A DNA stretch of 64,000 bases from SCN-70-22 sp046327755 (GCA_046327755.1 JAXLXW010000004.1:186001-250000), one strand, 5' to 3'. Shown: positions 48,187-56,474, counted from the stretch's first letter. Notes: generated from the letters alone by a model not told the origin. Program-made: numbers and translations.

Positions 48187-49128
48187 ATGCGCGCCGCCAC
48201 CGTCCTCGCCCAGGCCAAGATCAACCTCTTCCTGCGCGTCCTCGCGCGAGAGGTCAACGGGTACCACCAGCTCGAGACCCTCTTCTGTCGCCTGACGCTC
48301 GGCGACGAAGTGCGCGTGCGGCTCACCGACGCGGGGCGTTCGCTCGACTGCGCCGGGATCGCGATGCCTCCCGGGGGGCTCGGGCCCACGGAGAAGAACC
48401 TCGCCTGGCGCGCGGCGGTGGCGTTCATGGAGGCGACCGCGTGGAAGACCGGCTTCGCCATCGAGATCGAGAAGCGGATCCCGGTGGGCGGGGGCCTCGG
48501 CGGGGGAAGCGCGGACGCCGGCGGCGTGCTCCGGGCTCTGAACGCCCTGGCCCCAGCCCCGCTCTCCGCGCACCAGTTGCTGCGGCTGGGTGCGGTGCTC
48601 GGTGCCGACGTCCCGTTCCTCACGCAGGACGCCTCGCCGCTGGCGCTTGCCTGGGGGCGAGGCGACCGCCTCATGCCGCTCGCCCCGCTCCGCGAACGCC
48701 CCTGCATCCTCTTCGCGTTTTCGAGCGGGGTGTCGACGGCGGACGCCTATCGCTGGCTCACCGAGGAACCAGCATCCCCGGCCGGTGCCATCGCCTATCG
48801 GGACCAGCAGCTCTCCCGCTGGGAGGACGTCGAACTGATGGCATTCAACGAGTTCGAGCGCGTGGTCCTGCCGAGGCATCCGATCATCCGGCGAGTGATC
48901 GACGGGCTCCGGCATCCGCAGATCCGGGACGCGTTTCCAGTCGTGCTCATGAGCGGATCGGGGGCGACGGTCTTCGCGCTTCCGGCGCCACCATCGGATG
49001 TGGCGCAGGGAGGAGAACAACTTCGGGTCGACATCGGCATCGACCCGAGCCTACCGGGGGCGGACGATGCGATGGTTCTGGAAACCGCCACCGCGTCCCA
49101 CGTTGAGCCGGTGCGGTTGGCCGACTAG
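48187..49128 (+). CDS. ispE: 4-diphosphocytidyl-2-C-methyl-D-erythritol kinase
   Basis: 313 residues, GHMP kinase. VLAQAKINLFLRVLAREVNGYHQL at the start, ATP loop PVGGGLGGGSADAGG, GADVPFL and the C-terminal MSGSGATVFAL motif. Fourth step of the MEP isoprenoid pathway. Followed by tRNA-Gln and prs, the frequent ispE-prs-rplY(ctc)-pth-ychF chromosomal order. Confidence 0.96.
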   Translation: MRAATVLAQAKINLFLRVLAREVNGYHQLETLFCRLTLGDEVRVRLTDAGRSLDCAGIAMPPGGLGPTEKNLAWRAAVAFMEATAWKTGFAIEIEKRIPVGGGLGGGSADAGGVLRALNALAPAPLSAHQLLRLGAVLGADVPFLTQDASPLALAWGRGDRLMPLAPLRERPCILFAFSSGVSTADAYRWLTEEPASPAGAIAYRDQQLSRWEDVELMAFNEFERVVLPRHPIIRRVIDGLRHPQIRDAFPVVLMSGSGATVFALPAPPSDVAQGGEQLRVDIGIDPSLPGADDAMVLETATASHVEPVRLAD

Positions 49129-49189
49129 CTTGCGGGGCTTGCGTGTTCCGTCGTGCCCTCGGGTTCGGCGGACCCGTGCTGCAGCGAGC

Positions 49190-49260
49190 TGGCCCTTCGT
49201 CCAATGGCAGGACATCAGACTTTGGATCTGAGAATGGTGGTTCGAATCCACCAGGGCCAA
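49190..49260 (+). tRNA. tRNA-Gln (anticodon UUG)
   Basis: 71 bases. Acceptor TGGCCCT / AGGGCCA, anticodon stem-loop CAGACTTTGGATCTG with anticodon TTG, T-loop GGTTCGAATCC, discriminator A, no encoded CCA. Confidence 0.95.
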
Positions 49261-49269
49261 TGCGCTTCG

Positions 49270-49298
49270 TTGACATAACTTACAGTCCCCACTAGGCT
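49270..49298 (+). promoter_or_regulatory. sigma-70 promoter of prs
   Basis: Consensus -35 TTGACA (49270-49275), 17-base spacer, -10 TAGGCT (49293-49298). The predicted transcription start is only about 10 bases from the prs ATG at 49315, implying a very short leader. Confidence 0.65.
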
Positions 49299-49314
49299 TA
49301 AAGGCTCTACGGCA

Positions 49315-50268
49315 ATGGACCATCTGCCCGGCGTACTCCGCGGATTCAAGCTGATCTCCGGAAACGCCAACAGGGGGCTCGCTGAAGAGATCGCGCGCAA
49401 CCTCGGGGTCGACCTCGCGAGAGTGACGGCCACGAAGTTCGCGGACGGCGAGATTTTCGTGCGAATCGATGAGAACATCCGCGGTGCGGATGTCTTCATC
49501 GTCCAACCGACCAACCCGCCAGCGGACAACATCATGGAGCTCTTGCTCCTGATGGACGCCGCCCGGCGCGCGTCGGCGGCGCGCATCACCTGCGTGATGC
49601 CGTATTACGGGTACTCGCGGCAGGACCGAAAGGACCAGCCTCGCGTCGCGATCGGCGCCAAGCTCATGGCGAACATGATCGAGAAGGCGGGGGCCGATCG
49701 GGTGCTCGGCTTGGATTTTCACCAACACCAGCTGCAAGGGTTCTTCGACAAGCCCGTCGATCACCTGTACGCGGCGCCGGTGCTGGTGAATCACTTCAAG
49801 AAGAAGCAGTTGGGGAACCTGGTCATCGTGGCGCCGGACGTCGGTTCGGCCAAGATGGCGCGAGGGTTCGCGAAGCGGCTCAACGCGACCCTGGCGATCA
49901 TCGACAAGCGGCGCCCGACCGCCAATGTCTCCGAGGTGGTGAACGTCGTCGGTGAAGTCGAGGGGAAGGACTGCATCATCCCCGATGACATGATCGACAC
50001 GGCAGGAACGGTGTCCGAGGCGGCGCGCGCCCTCAAGGCGTTAGGTGCCAACGACATCTACGTGTGCGCGACGCACGCGCTCCTCTCCGGCCCGGCCGTG
50101 GAGCGCCTGAAGAGTGCACCGATCACCGAGATCGTGGTGACAGACTCCATCGCCCTCGATCCGAGCAAGCTGTTCGACCGCCTGACGGTTCTCTCCGTCG
50201 GCGAGCTGTTGGCCAAGGCCATTCGCTTCACCCATAGCGAGCAGTCCGTGAGCTCGTTGTTCGACTAG
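49315..50268 (+). CDS. prs: ribose-phosphate pyrophosphokinase
   Basis: 317 residues. FKLISGNANRGLAEEIARNL, FADGEIFVRIDENIRGADVF, MPYYGYSRQDRK, the catalytic flexible loop KRRPTANVSEVVNVVGEVEG and the PRPP-binding DDMIDTAGTV. Makes PRPP for purine, pyrimidine, His, Trp and NAD synthesis. No Shine-Dalgarno is obvious, in keeping with the short leader. Confidence 0.98.
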   Translation: MDHLPGVLRGFKLISGNANRGLAEEIARNLGVDLARVTATKFADGEIFVRIDENIRGADVFIVQPTNPPADNIMELLLLMDAARRASAARITCVMPYYGYSRQDRKDQPRVAIGAKLMANMIEKAGADRVLGLDFHQHQLQGFFDKPVDHLYAAPVLVNHFKKKQLGNLVIVAPDVGSAKMARGFAKRLNATLAIIDKRRPTANVSEVVNVVGEVEGKDCIIPDDMIDTAGTVSEAARALKALGANDIYVCATHALLSGPAVERLKSAPITEIVVTDSIALDPSKLFDRLTVLSVGELLAKAIRFTHSEQSVSSLFD

Positions 50269-50272
50269 CAGT

Positions 50273-50303
50273 CACTCCCGTCTCCCGTCTCCCGTCCACC
50301 GTC
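50273..50303. repeat. family 2 heptamer repeat, short copy K
   Basis: CACTCCCGTCTCCCGTCTCC-type iterations between the prs stop (50268) and the rplY ATG (50311). It occupies the whole leader region, leaving no visible Shine-Dalgarno for rplY. Confidence 0.65.
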
Positions 50304-50310
50304 TGGTCTT

Positions 50311-50964
50311 ATGGCAACTGCTTCCCTCTCCGCTTCTGCGCGCACCGGCACCGGCAAGGGTGTCGCCCGTACGCTGCGCCGTGACGGCCGCGTCCCGGCC
50401 GTCATCTACGGTCACGCGCGCGCGCCGCAGTCCCTCTCGGTGGACGCCCGTGAGCTCTCCCGCCTCCTCGAGAAGAACTCGGCGGAGACGACCGTCATCG
50501 AGCTCGCCGTCGACGGGACGATGTCTCGCACGCTGATCCGCGACATCCAGCGCCACCCGGTGAAGCGCGCGATCATCCACGTCGACTTCCAGGAGCTGGT
50601 GGCCGGCGAGAAGGTGCACGTGAACATCCCGCTCGTCATCGTCGGGACGTCGATCGGCGTGCGCCTCAACGCGGGGATCCTGACGCAGGTCATGTCGGAG
50701 CTCTCCTGCCGCGTCGACCCGGCGAACATCCCGAACCGCATCGAAGTCGACGTCACGAACGTCAACATCGGCGGCTCCGTGCACGTGAGCGACCTGTCGA
50801 TCCCCGCCGGGGTCGAAGTCCAGTCCAATGCCAGCGACACCGTGCTGACGGTCAGCGCGCCGAAGACCGGCGACGAGACGCCTGCCGGTGGCGAGCCGTC
50901 GGCGGCGGAGCCGGAGCTCATCCGCAAGCCGAAGCCCGAGGAAGAGGGCGAGGCGAAGAAGTAA
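50311..50964 (+). CDS. rplY: 50S ribosomal protein L25 (CTC form)
   Basis: 217 residues, the long general-stress (CTC/TL5) type. N-terminal L25 domain (TGKGVARTLRRDGRVPAVIYG; RTLIRDIQRHPVKRAIIHVDFQ) and C-terminal TL5 beta domain (EKVHVNIPLVIVGTSIGVRL). Binds 5S rRNA. Tail is acidic and Lys-rich. Between prs and pth, the usual neighbourhood. Confidence 0.96.
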   Translation: MATASLSASARTGTGKGVARTLRRDGRVPAVIYGHARAPQSLSVDARELSRLLEKNSAETTVIELAVDGTMSRTLIRDIQRHPVKRAIIHVDFQELVAGEKVHVNIPLVIVGTSIGVRLNAGILTQVMSELSCRVDPANIPNRIEVDVTNVNIGGSVHVSDLSIPAGVEVQSNASDTVLTVSAPKTGDETPAGGEPSAAEPELIRKPKPEEEGEAKK

Positions 50965-51002
50965 GCCGCCGTACCTTGTACCTCACGGCGTCCCGTTAGG
51001 CG

Positions 51003-51641
51003 ATGAAGCTCATCGTCGGTCTCGGGAACCCGGGGCGCAAGTACGAAGGGACGCGTCACAACGTCGGCTGGTGGGCACTCGACCACCTGGCCGACGTTTG
51101 GCGTTTCTCCCCGTGGCGCGCCGAGGGCGACGCGCTGGTGGCCGACGGCGAGCGCGGCGACCAGAAGCTGCGCCTGGTCAAGCCGCAGACCTACATGAAC
51201 CTGAGCGGCACCGCGCTGCGTCCCTACCTGCGGCGCCTCGAGTGGGAGGGGTTGCAGCATCTCCTCGTCCTCGTCGACGAGGTCGCGCTCCCCGTCGGGA
51301 CGCTGCGACTGCGCGCGGCGGGGAGTGCCGGCGGCCACAACGGCCTCAAGTCGATCGAAGCGACGTTAGGCACACGCGAGTATGCGCGCCTGCGCCTCGG
51401 CGTCGGCCTCGCGTCCGGCGAGCGCCCCCCGGGTGACCTTGCCGACTTCGTGCTGGGGGAGTGCACGCCGGAAGAGCGCTCCGCGGTGCTGGGGTTGATG
51501 CCGAGGGTCGCGGAGTCGGTGGAGGTGTGGGCGGCCGCTGGGGTCGCGCGGGCGATGAACGTGGCGAACACTCTACGGGAAGACGAGAAGACGAGAGGAC
51601 GAGAGGACGAGGGGTTACCTGGAGGGGGGGGCGAGGGGTGA
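51003..51641 (+). CDS. pth: peptidyl-tRNA hydrolase, C-terminus replaced by repeat-encoded tail
   Basis: 212 residues. KLIVGLGNPGRKYEGTRHNVG (catalytic His about residue 20), LVKPQTYMNLSGTALRPYL (Asn), LVLVDEVALPVGTLRLRAAGS and GGHNGLKSIEATLGTREYAR are intact, so the enzyme core is complete. From about residue 192 (MNVANTLREDEKTRGREDEG) the codons lie in the octamer repeat arm at 51579-51611, and the reading frame then overlaps the 3' end of the opposing four-helix-bundle gene by 27 bases. The native stop appears to have been displaced by the inserted element. Confidence 0.93.
   Translation: MKLIVGLGNPGRKYEGTRHNVGWWALDHLADVWRFSPWRAEGDALVADGERGDQKLRLVKPQTYMNLSGTALRPYLRRLEWEGLQHLLVLVDEVALPVGTLRLRAAGSAGGHNGLKSIEATLGTREYARLRLGVGLASGERPPGDLADFVLGECTPEERSAVLGLMPRVAESVEVWAAAGVARAMNVANTLREDEKTRGREDEGLPGGGGEG
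51579..51611 (+). repeat. left inverted-repeat arm of copy B
   Basis: 33 bases, starts GAAGACGAGAAGACGAGAGG; encodes the C-terminal tail of pth. Identical (inverted) to 52122-52154. Confidence 0.9.
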
Positions 51642-52034
51642 GGGACGGGGGTGTGCCTTCGCAGTTCTGCCCGTTGGGGGGCGATTCGCGACCGTGCGGC
51701 GCAGGGCGACGAGCATCTTTGTCACCTCGTCGATGCGCGCCTCGAGAGTGGCGTGATCGCCGGGCGAGATGAGGTCGAGGTCGCGGGCCAGGAGGAGGTG
51801 GTAGTCGAGTTCGCGCGCTGAGCCGAGCGACTGCTGCAGGAATTGCGCGAACTGCGCGCTCGTCGAGCGCCCGCTCCCTTCGGCGATGTTCGCCGGGATC
51901 GACGACGCCGCCCGCCGCATCTGCCCCGCCAGGTACGACTGCCGCATGGAGTACAGAGGCGCCGTCACCCGAAAGACCCGGAGCGCCAATTCATGCGCCT
52001 TCCTCCACACGCTGAGCTTCTTGTAGATCGGCAT
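51615..52034 (-). CDS. four-helix-bundle protein (S23 / TIGR02436 type)
   Basis: 139 residues. Helix 1 KKLSVWRKAHELALRVFRVT, the signature QMRRAASSIPANIAEGSGR and later QFLQQSLGSARELDYHLLLA match the family first known from 23S rRNA intervening sequences and related to the Avd accessory protein of diversity-generating retroelements. Basic and possibly nucleic-acid binding. The C-terminal 25 residues (Pro/Arg-rich) run toward the repeat arm. ATG at 52034 chosen as the conserved family start (MPIYKKLSVW); the frame is open further upstream. It is alone between inverted repeats; no rRNA or reverse transcriptase is near. Confidence 0.88.
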   Translation of the reverse strand: MPIYKKLSVWRKAHELALRVFRVTAPLYSMRQSYLAGQMRRAASSIPANIAEGSGRSTSAQFAQFLQQSLGSARELDYHLLLARDLDLISPGDHATLEARIDEVTKMLVALRRTVANRPPTGRTAKAHPRPSPLAPPSR

Positions 52035-52121
52035 TCGACAGCATAGCCGATCCGTTCTCCCTCCCCCGTACCAATCCATTTCGCTCACTACATTTCTGTT
52101 GCCCGCCGCGAGCCCCAACGT

Positions 52122-52154
52122 CTCGTCCTCTCGTCCTCTCGTCTTCTCGTCTTC
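52122..52154 (-). repeat. right inverted-repeat arm of copy B
   Basis: 33 bases, reverse complement of 51579-51611, ending 2 bases before the ychF start codon and thereby replacing its ribosome binding site. Confidence 0.9.
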
Positions 52155-52156
52155 TC

Positions 52157-53257
52157 ATGTTACGGCTTGGAATCGTAGGCCTCCCCAACGTCGGCAAGTC
52201 GACGTTGTTCAATGCGCTCACGTCGGCGGCGGCCCAGGCCTCCAACTACCCGTTCTGCACGGTCGAGCCCAACGTCGGCATGGTCGAGGTCCCCGACCCG
52301 CGCCTCGACGCGCTCGCCGAGATCGTCAAGCCGAAGCGGACGCTCCCGGCGGTCGTGCAGTTCGTCGACATCGCGGGGCTCGTGAAGGGGGCATCGCAGG
52401 GTGAAGGGTTGGGAAACAAGTTCCTGACGAACATCCGCGAAACGGACGCAATCGTGCACGTGGTGCGCTGCTTCGAGGACGCCGACATCACGCACGTGAT
52501 GGGCGGGGTCGATCCGGTGCGCGACCGTGAAGTGATCGAGTTCGAACTCGCCCTCTCCGACCTCGGCGTGGTGGAGAAGCGCCTCGACAAGGTGCAGCGC
52601 GCCGCGCGCACGGGGGACAAGGACGCGCAGCACGAGCTCCCGGTGCTGGAGTCAGCGCTCGAGCTCCTCAAGGAGGGGAAGGCGCTCTGGGAAGGGAAGC
52701 TGTCGAAGGAAGACAAGGCGGTCCTCGCCCCGCTCGCCCTGCTCACGGCGAAGCCGGTGCTCTACGCGGCGAACGTGACGGAGACGGAGCTGCACGGCGA
52801 CGAAGGCAAGCACCTGACGGCGCTCCGGCAGGCGATCGCCTCCAGCGCGGAGGAGGCCGAGGTGGTCCCCTTCTCCGCCAAGATCGAGGCCGAGCTGGGC
52901 GAGCTCCCGCCGGAGGAGCGCAAGGAGTTCCTCGCCTCGTTAGGGCTGGAGTCGGCGGGGCTCGACCGCCTCATCCGCGCCGGCTATCACCTGTTAGGGT
53001 TGCAGACGTACTTCACCGCCGGCGAGCAGGAAGTGCGCGCCTGGACGATCCACCAGGGGGACACCGCGCCCAAGGCGGCCGGGGTGATCCACACCGACTT
53101 CGAGCGCGGCTTCATCCGCGCGGAGACGGTGTCGTTCGACGACTTCGTGCGCCTGGGCGGGTGGAAGGAGTCGCGCGAGAAGGGGGCGGTGCGCAGCGAG
53201 GGGAAGGAGTACATCGTGAAGGACGGCGACGTGATGCTGTTCCGGTTCAACGTCTGA
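52157..53257 (+). CDS. ychF: redox-regulated ATPase YchF (OLA1 family)
   Basis: 366 residues. G1 GIVGLPNVGKSTLFNALTSA, G3-like VDIAGLVKGASQGEGLGNKF, a helical insert, and C-terminal TGS domain (TYFTAGEQEVRAWTIHQGD; GVIHTDFERGFIRAETV). Obg-like ATPase binding ribosomes. Its ATG directly follows the repeat arm, so translation starts without a visible Shine-Dalgarno; the second codon is a rare TTA. Confidence 0.97.
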   Translation: MLRLGIVGLPNVGKSTLFNALTSAAAQASNYPFCTVEPNVGMVEVPDPRLDALAEIVKPKRTLPAVVQFVDIAGLVKGASQGEGLGNKFLTNIRETDAIVHVVRCFEDADITHVMGGVDPVRDREVIEFELALSDLGVVEKRLDKVQRAARTGDKDAQHELPVLESALELLKEGKALWEGKLSKEDKAVLAPLALLTAKPVLYAANVTETELHGDEGKHLTALRQAIASSAEEAEVVPFSAKIEAELGELPPEERKEFLASLGLESAGLDRLIRAGYHLLGLQTYFTAGEQEVRAWTIHQGDTAPKAAGVIHTDFERGFIRAETVSFDDFVRLGGWKESREKGAVRSEGKEYIVKDGDVMLFRFNV

Positions 53258-53411
53258 TCCCAACCCGGGGAGGGAGGCGTCGAACGGCTGGTCCCCCGGC
53301 TGCTACGGCGCGCCCGCCCCGCGCGTCGTATCGTGAGCGTCGCTTCGGATTTGTCCCGGGAGGGCTATGACGCGGCACATCGGTCATGACGGCGAGGGGA
53401 TCGGTCGCGCA

Positions 53412-53912
53412 ATGCGACGGGCGTGGCCGCTGGTTGCGGCGGCGGCGATTCTCGGGTGCGCCGACGAGCACTTTCCCACCGAGTCTCCGGCCAACGGCAT
53501 CGCGGCGCAGATCGTGATGACGTCGGTCGCCCACCCGGGAGGGATCGAGCATCGCTGGGAGATGCGCGTCGACTCGGCGACCCAACGATTTTCCGTTCGC
53601 ACGTGCGACGCCGGGCGCATCGCCGCCGCCTGCTCGCTGATACAGGTGCAACAGGAAGGCGCCGTTCTCTCCTCGATCCTGCAGAGGCTGTTCGAGGCGA
53701 CGACGACCCCGGAGTTCCGGCGGCTGAGGGACAGCTACTCGCGCCCCGCGGGAGTCCTCCCGCCGGACGGCGGCTCGGCGTCGCTCGAGGTGGTGCGCAA
53801 CGGGACACGCCGCATCATCACCTGGGAAGCCGGGGTGACGATCCCGCTCCCCATCACGCAGATCGACTGCATGCTACGCGCGGCGCGCGGAGACCTGATC
53901 CTCTGCGACTGA
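53412..53912 (+). CDS. hypothetical lipoprotein
   Basis: 166 residues. RAWPLVAAAAILGCADEH is a lipoprotein signal with Cys about residue 14. The rest (HRWEMRVDSATQRFSVRTCD; RNGTRRIITWEAGVTIP) is beta-rich with paired cysteines, suggesting a disulfide. No family recognised. Confidence 0.6.
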   Translation: MRRAWPLVAAAAILGCADEHFPTESPANGIAAQIVMTSVAHPGGIEHRWEMRVDSATQRFSVRTCDAGRIAAACSLIQVQQEGAVLSSILQRLFEATTTPEFRRLRDSYSRPAGVLPPDGGSASLEVVRNGTRRIITWEAGVTIPLPITQIDCMLRAARGDLILCD

Positions 53913-53955
53913 CCGCAGCGACTGGCCGCGGCGCCCGAGCGAGCGGAACGCGCGA

Positions 53956-54639
53956 CTAGGACTCGGCCGCGAGGGGCTCGAGGATGCGCTCGTCGTCCGA
54001 CTTCGGGTTGTTGACGCGAAGCGTGATCGGGTACGCCTCCAGCCACTCGCTCGGGCACGGCTGCATGAGGTCGCGAAGCGCCGGGACCGGCGTCCGCGGG
54101 TCGAGCCAGGCCTCGTAGTGCTCCGGGGCGATGATGACGGGCATCCGGTCGTGGATGCGCGACATCAGGAGGTTGGCGTCGGTGGTGAGGATCGCGGTGC
54201 TCACGAGCCCCTCGGCCGAGCCGTCCTTCGGCTTCCAGTACTCCCAGAGGGCGCCCATGGCGAAGGGTTCGCCGCCGGCGCGGCGAATGGCGTGCGGTTG
54301 CTTCCGGGTCTGGCCGGGGACGACCTGCCACTCGTAGAAGACGTCGGCGGGGATGAGGCAGCGGCGGGCCTTCATCGCCCCGCGGAACGCAGGCTTCTCG
54401 AAGGCGGTGTCGCTCCGCGCGTTGGCCATGCGGTTCCCGATGTCGGGGTCCTTCGCCCAGCCGGGAACGAGCCCCCATCTGACGAGCGATCCTTCCCGCG
54501 CGCCGTCACGCTCGCGGACGACGAGGATCTCGCTCCCCGGGGCGATGTTGTACCGAGGGACGAGCGGAGGGAGCTCGGTGATGCCGAAGCGCTCGAGGTC
54601 GAGGCGCTCGGGTCGGGTGAGTCCAAAGCGTCCGCACAT
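53956..54639 (-). CDS. SRAP (YedK/HMCES-type) abasic-site-protecting protein
   Basis: 227 residues. Catalytic Cys2 is exposed after Met removal (MCGRFGL); PRYNIAPGSEILVV, WGLVPGWAKDPDIGNRMANA RS-type loop, the Glu in PADVFYEWQ and the His in SRIHDRMPVI are all conserved. These proteins crosslink to abasic sites in single-stranded DNA and shield them. Start at 54639 is fixed by the Cys2 requirement; the longer frame would be non-functional. Divergent from rpsF. Confidence 0.95.
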   Translation of the reverse strand: MCGRFGLTRPERLDLERFGITELPPLVPRYNIAPGSEILVVRERDGAREGSLVRWGLVPGWAKDPDIGNRMANARSDTAFEKPAFRGAMKARRCLIPADVFYEWQVVPGQTRKQPHAIRRAGGEPFAMGALWEYWKPKDGSAEGLVSTAILTTDANLLMSRIHDRMPVIIAPEHYEAWLDPRTPVPALRDLMQPCPSEWLEAYPITLRVNNPKSDDERILEPLAAES

Positions 54640-54788
54640 GGCGAGCGAATGTAACCCCTTGGTATTCAAGGAGAAACCCACTAGGTTCCGCGGACAACTC
54701 ACCGGCGCCATGCCTGGCGCCCTGCCCCTCCCCCTGTTTCCGGCAACCAACGGGGGGCGGTCAACGACCAAAGGGAGGATTGCCGACC

Positions 54789-55154
54789 GTGTCTCGACAG
54801 TACGAGGCGGTATACATCTTCGACTCAGCGCTCGAAGATGCCGTCATCCAGGAAAAAATCGCCAAGCATCACGCCCTGCTGGGAACGACCGAGGAGATCA
54901 AGGTCGACCACTGGGGTCGCCGTCAGCTCGCCTACAAGATCGGGCGTCGCGAGACCGGCTACTACGTGCTGGCCCGCATCACGTGCGACCCGAAGACGCT
55001 CCCCGAGTTCGAGCGCGCGCTCAAGCTCGATGATGGCGTCATCCGCTACCTGATCACGCTCTACGAACACGAGCTCGGCGCGCCGCCGATCTCCGAAGAG
55101 GAGGCGGCGCTTGCCCGCCGCCGCGCCGAAGAAGACGACGAGGACGAGGACTAA
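54789..55154 (+). CDS. rpsF: 30S ribosomal protein S6
   Basis: 121 residues. SRQYEAVYIFDSALED, WGRRQLAYKIGRRETGYYV and an acidic tail EEDDEDED. GTG at 54789 is chosen because AGGGAGG (54772-54778) is 10 bases upstream and the family begins (M)SRQYE; a TTG at 54780 would be too close to that ribosome binding site. First gene of rpsF-rpsR-DUF2232-rplI. Confidence 0.96.
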   Translation: MSRQYEAVYIFDSALEDAVIQEKIAKHHALLGTTEEIKVDHWGRRQLAYKIGRRETGYYVLARITCDPKTLPEFERALKLDDGVIRYLITLYEHELGAPPISEEEAALARRRAEEDDEDED

Positions 55155-55157
55155 GCC

Positions 55158-55385
55158 ATGATGCGTCGCCAGACCAAGACCTGCCCCTTCTGCGAAGGGC
55201 GCGTGCACTACGTCGATTTCAAGGACGACCGCACGCTCGGCCGTTTCATCACGGATCACGGCAAGATCCTGCCCAGCCGCCTGTCGGGCGTCTGTGCGCG
55301 TCACCAGCGCCAGCTGGCGACGGCGATCAAGCGCGCGCGCTTCCTGGCGCTGATCCCGTACCAGCGCGGGCACGTCAGCGCCTAA
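55158..55385 (+). CDS. rpsR: 30S ribosomal protein S18
   Basis: 75 residues. KTCPFCEGRVHYVDFKDDRT, FITDHGKILPSRLSGVCARHQR and AIKRARFLALIPYQ; the N-terminal Cys-x-x-Cys with a third Cys suggests the zinc-binding (C+) form. Three bases after rpsF; no ssb gene intervenes. Partner of S6 on the 30S platform. Confidence 0.97.
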   Translation: MMRRQTKTCPFCEGRVHYVDFKDDRTLGRFITDHGKILPSRLSGVCARHQRQLATAIKRARFLALIPYQRGHVSA

Positions 55386-55430
55386 CGCTGACGTCTCGCA
55401 CGCCACTCCTGACGCGACCGGGCGACGTCG

Positions 55431-56474
55431 GTGACCACTCCGCCACCCGTACCGGCCTCGATGCCGGTGCCGATGACGGCCCAGCAGGAGCGAGGATGGC
55501 TTCGCGTCATCTTCGCCCTCCTGCTGGCGCTGACGATTCCGCTCATCGCTGTCCTTCGTTTGCTCGTCCCGATCGAGCAGACGATGCTCCTCATCGCTCC
55601 GGCGATGGCGGTCTGTGCCCTCGTCGGGTGGATGAACGGCGGGCGGCTATGGCTCGCCATCATCTGGACCGGGTTGGCACTCTGGATCGTGTCGCTCGCG
55701 CGTCCCGGCGCCTTGCCGTTCGACGCACTGGCGCGGGGGTGGGGGACGATCCTCGCCGCCTCGTTCGGCGTGGTGAGTGCGGTGGCTCCGCGGCGCCCAT
55801 TCCTCACGCGGGCGCTGTCCGCGACGGCCATGGCGATGGCGGTGGGGCTGGTGGTGATCGTCGCGCTCCGGATTCCTCCCGCGAGCGTGTCGCGTCACAT
55901 CGGGGATGAGTTGTCGCGTCGCCTCGAGTCGGCGGAAGCCGAGTGGGGCACGCGGTCGACGTCACCGGAGTGGAAGGAACTGACGCAGCGCTACCCCGCG
56001 GCGTCGGCGATGGTGGAACAGGGACAGGCGCAACTGCGCCAGATCCCGCCGCTCACGTCGCAGTTCTTCCCGGCGCTGCTGGCAATGGAGTCGCTGGCGA
56101 TGCTGGGGTTGGCCTGGTCGTTGTATCACCGGGCCAGTCGGACGCGCATCGGGGCGCCGCTCCGGGCCCTGAGCGAGTTCCGCTTCAACGACCAGCTGGT
56201 GTGGGGGTTCGTGCTGGGCGTGACCGTGCTCGTCGTCCCCACGCTGCAGGATGTACGGGGAGTCGGGCTCAACCTCCTGCTCTTCTTCGGCGTGCTCTAC
56301 GCGCTGCGGGGGATGGGGGTGCTGGACTGGTTCCTCGCGCCGCGCGGCGTCGTGCGGCTGCTCTTTTTCATCGCGATTTTTCTCGCCTGGCCGGTGGTCA
56401 GCGTCTTCTCGCTGGGGCTCGGACTGGGTGATACGTGGATCGACTGGCGCGGGCGTGCACGCCCCGCCGCATAA
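55431..56474 (+). CDS. DUF2232 (YybS-like) membrane protein
   Basis: 347 residues from a GTG start. About eight transmembrane helices (for example VIFALLLALTIPLIAVLRLL; FVLGVTVLVVPTLQDVRGVG). The layout of two helical halves with a polar loop matches DUF2232/YybS. In other bacteria yybS also sits beside rplI. Located inside the ribosomal-protein operon between rpsR and rplI with 45 and 15 base gaps. Function unknown. Confidence 0.8.
   Translation: MTTPPPVPASMPVPMTAQQERGWLRVIFALLLALTIPLIAVLRLLVPIEQTMLLIAPAMAVCALVGWMNGGRLWLAIIWTGLALWIVSLARPGALPFDALARGWGTILAASFGVVSAVAPRRPFLTRALSATAMAMAVGLVVIVALRIPPASVSRHIGDELSRRLESAEAEWGTRSTSPEWKELTQRYPAASAMVEQGQAQLRQIPPLTSQFFPALLAMESLAMLGLAWSLYHRASRTRIGAPLRALSEFRFNDQLVWGFVLGVTVLVVPTLQDVRGVGLNLLLFFGVLYALRGMGVLDWFLAPRGVVRLLFFIAIFLAWPVVSVFSLGLGLGDTWIDWRGRARPAA

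Larger units (their letters stand above)
51579..52154. mobile_element. candidate mobile unit: four-helix-bundle gene in perfect 33-bp inverted repeats (copy B)
   Basis: Arms 51579-51611 and 52122-52154 are perfect 33-bp inverted repeats built of GAAGACGA / GAGGACGA octamers. Between them lies one gene, the S23-type four-helix-bundle protein on the minus strand. The left arm is fused to the end of pth and the right arm ends 2 bases before the ychF ATG. Related arms without the gene occur at 17361-17560 and 56938-57030. No transposase, reverse transcriptase or target-site duplication is evident, so mobility is inferred from structure and recurrence. Confidence 0.6.

Noticed and set aside
51615..52034. 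Diversity-generating retroelement suggested by the Avd-like protein
   Set aside because: No reverse transcriptase, template repeat or variable repeat target is found nearby; only the accessory-protein fold is shared.
51579..52154. 23S rRNA intervening sequence
   Set aside because: The protein family is the one found in such inserts, but it lies between pth and ychF, not in rRNA.
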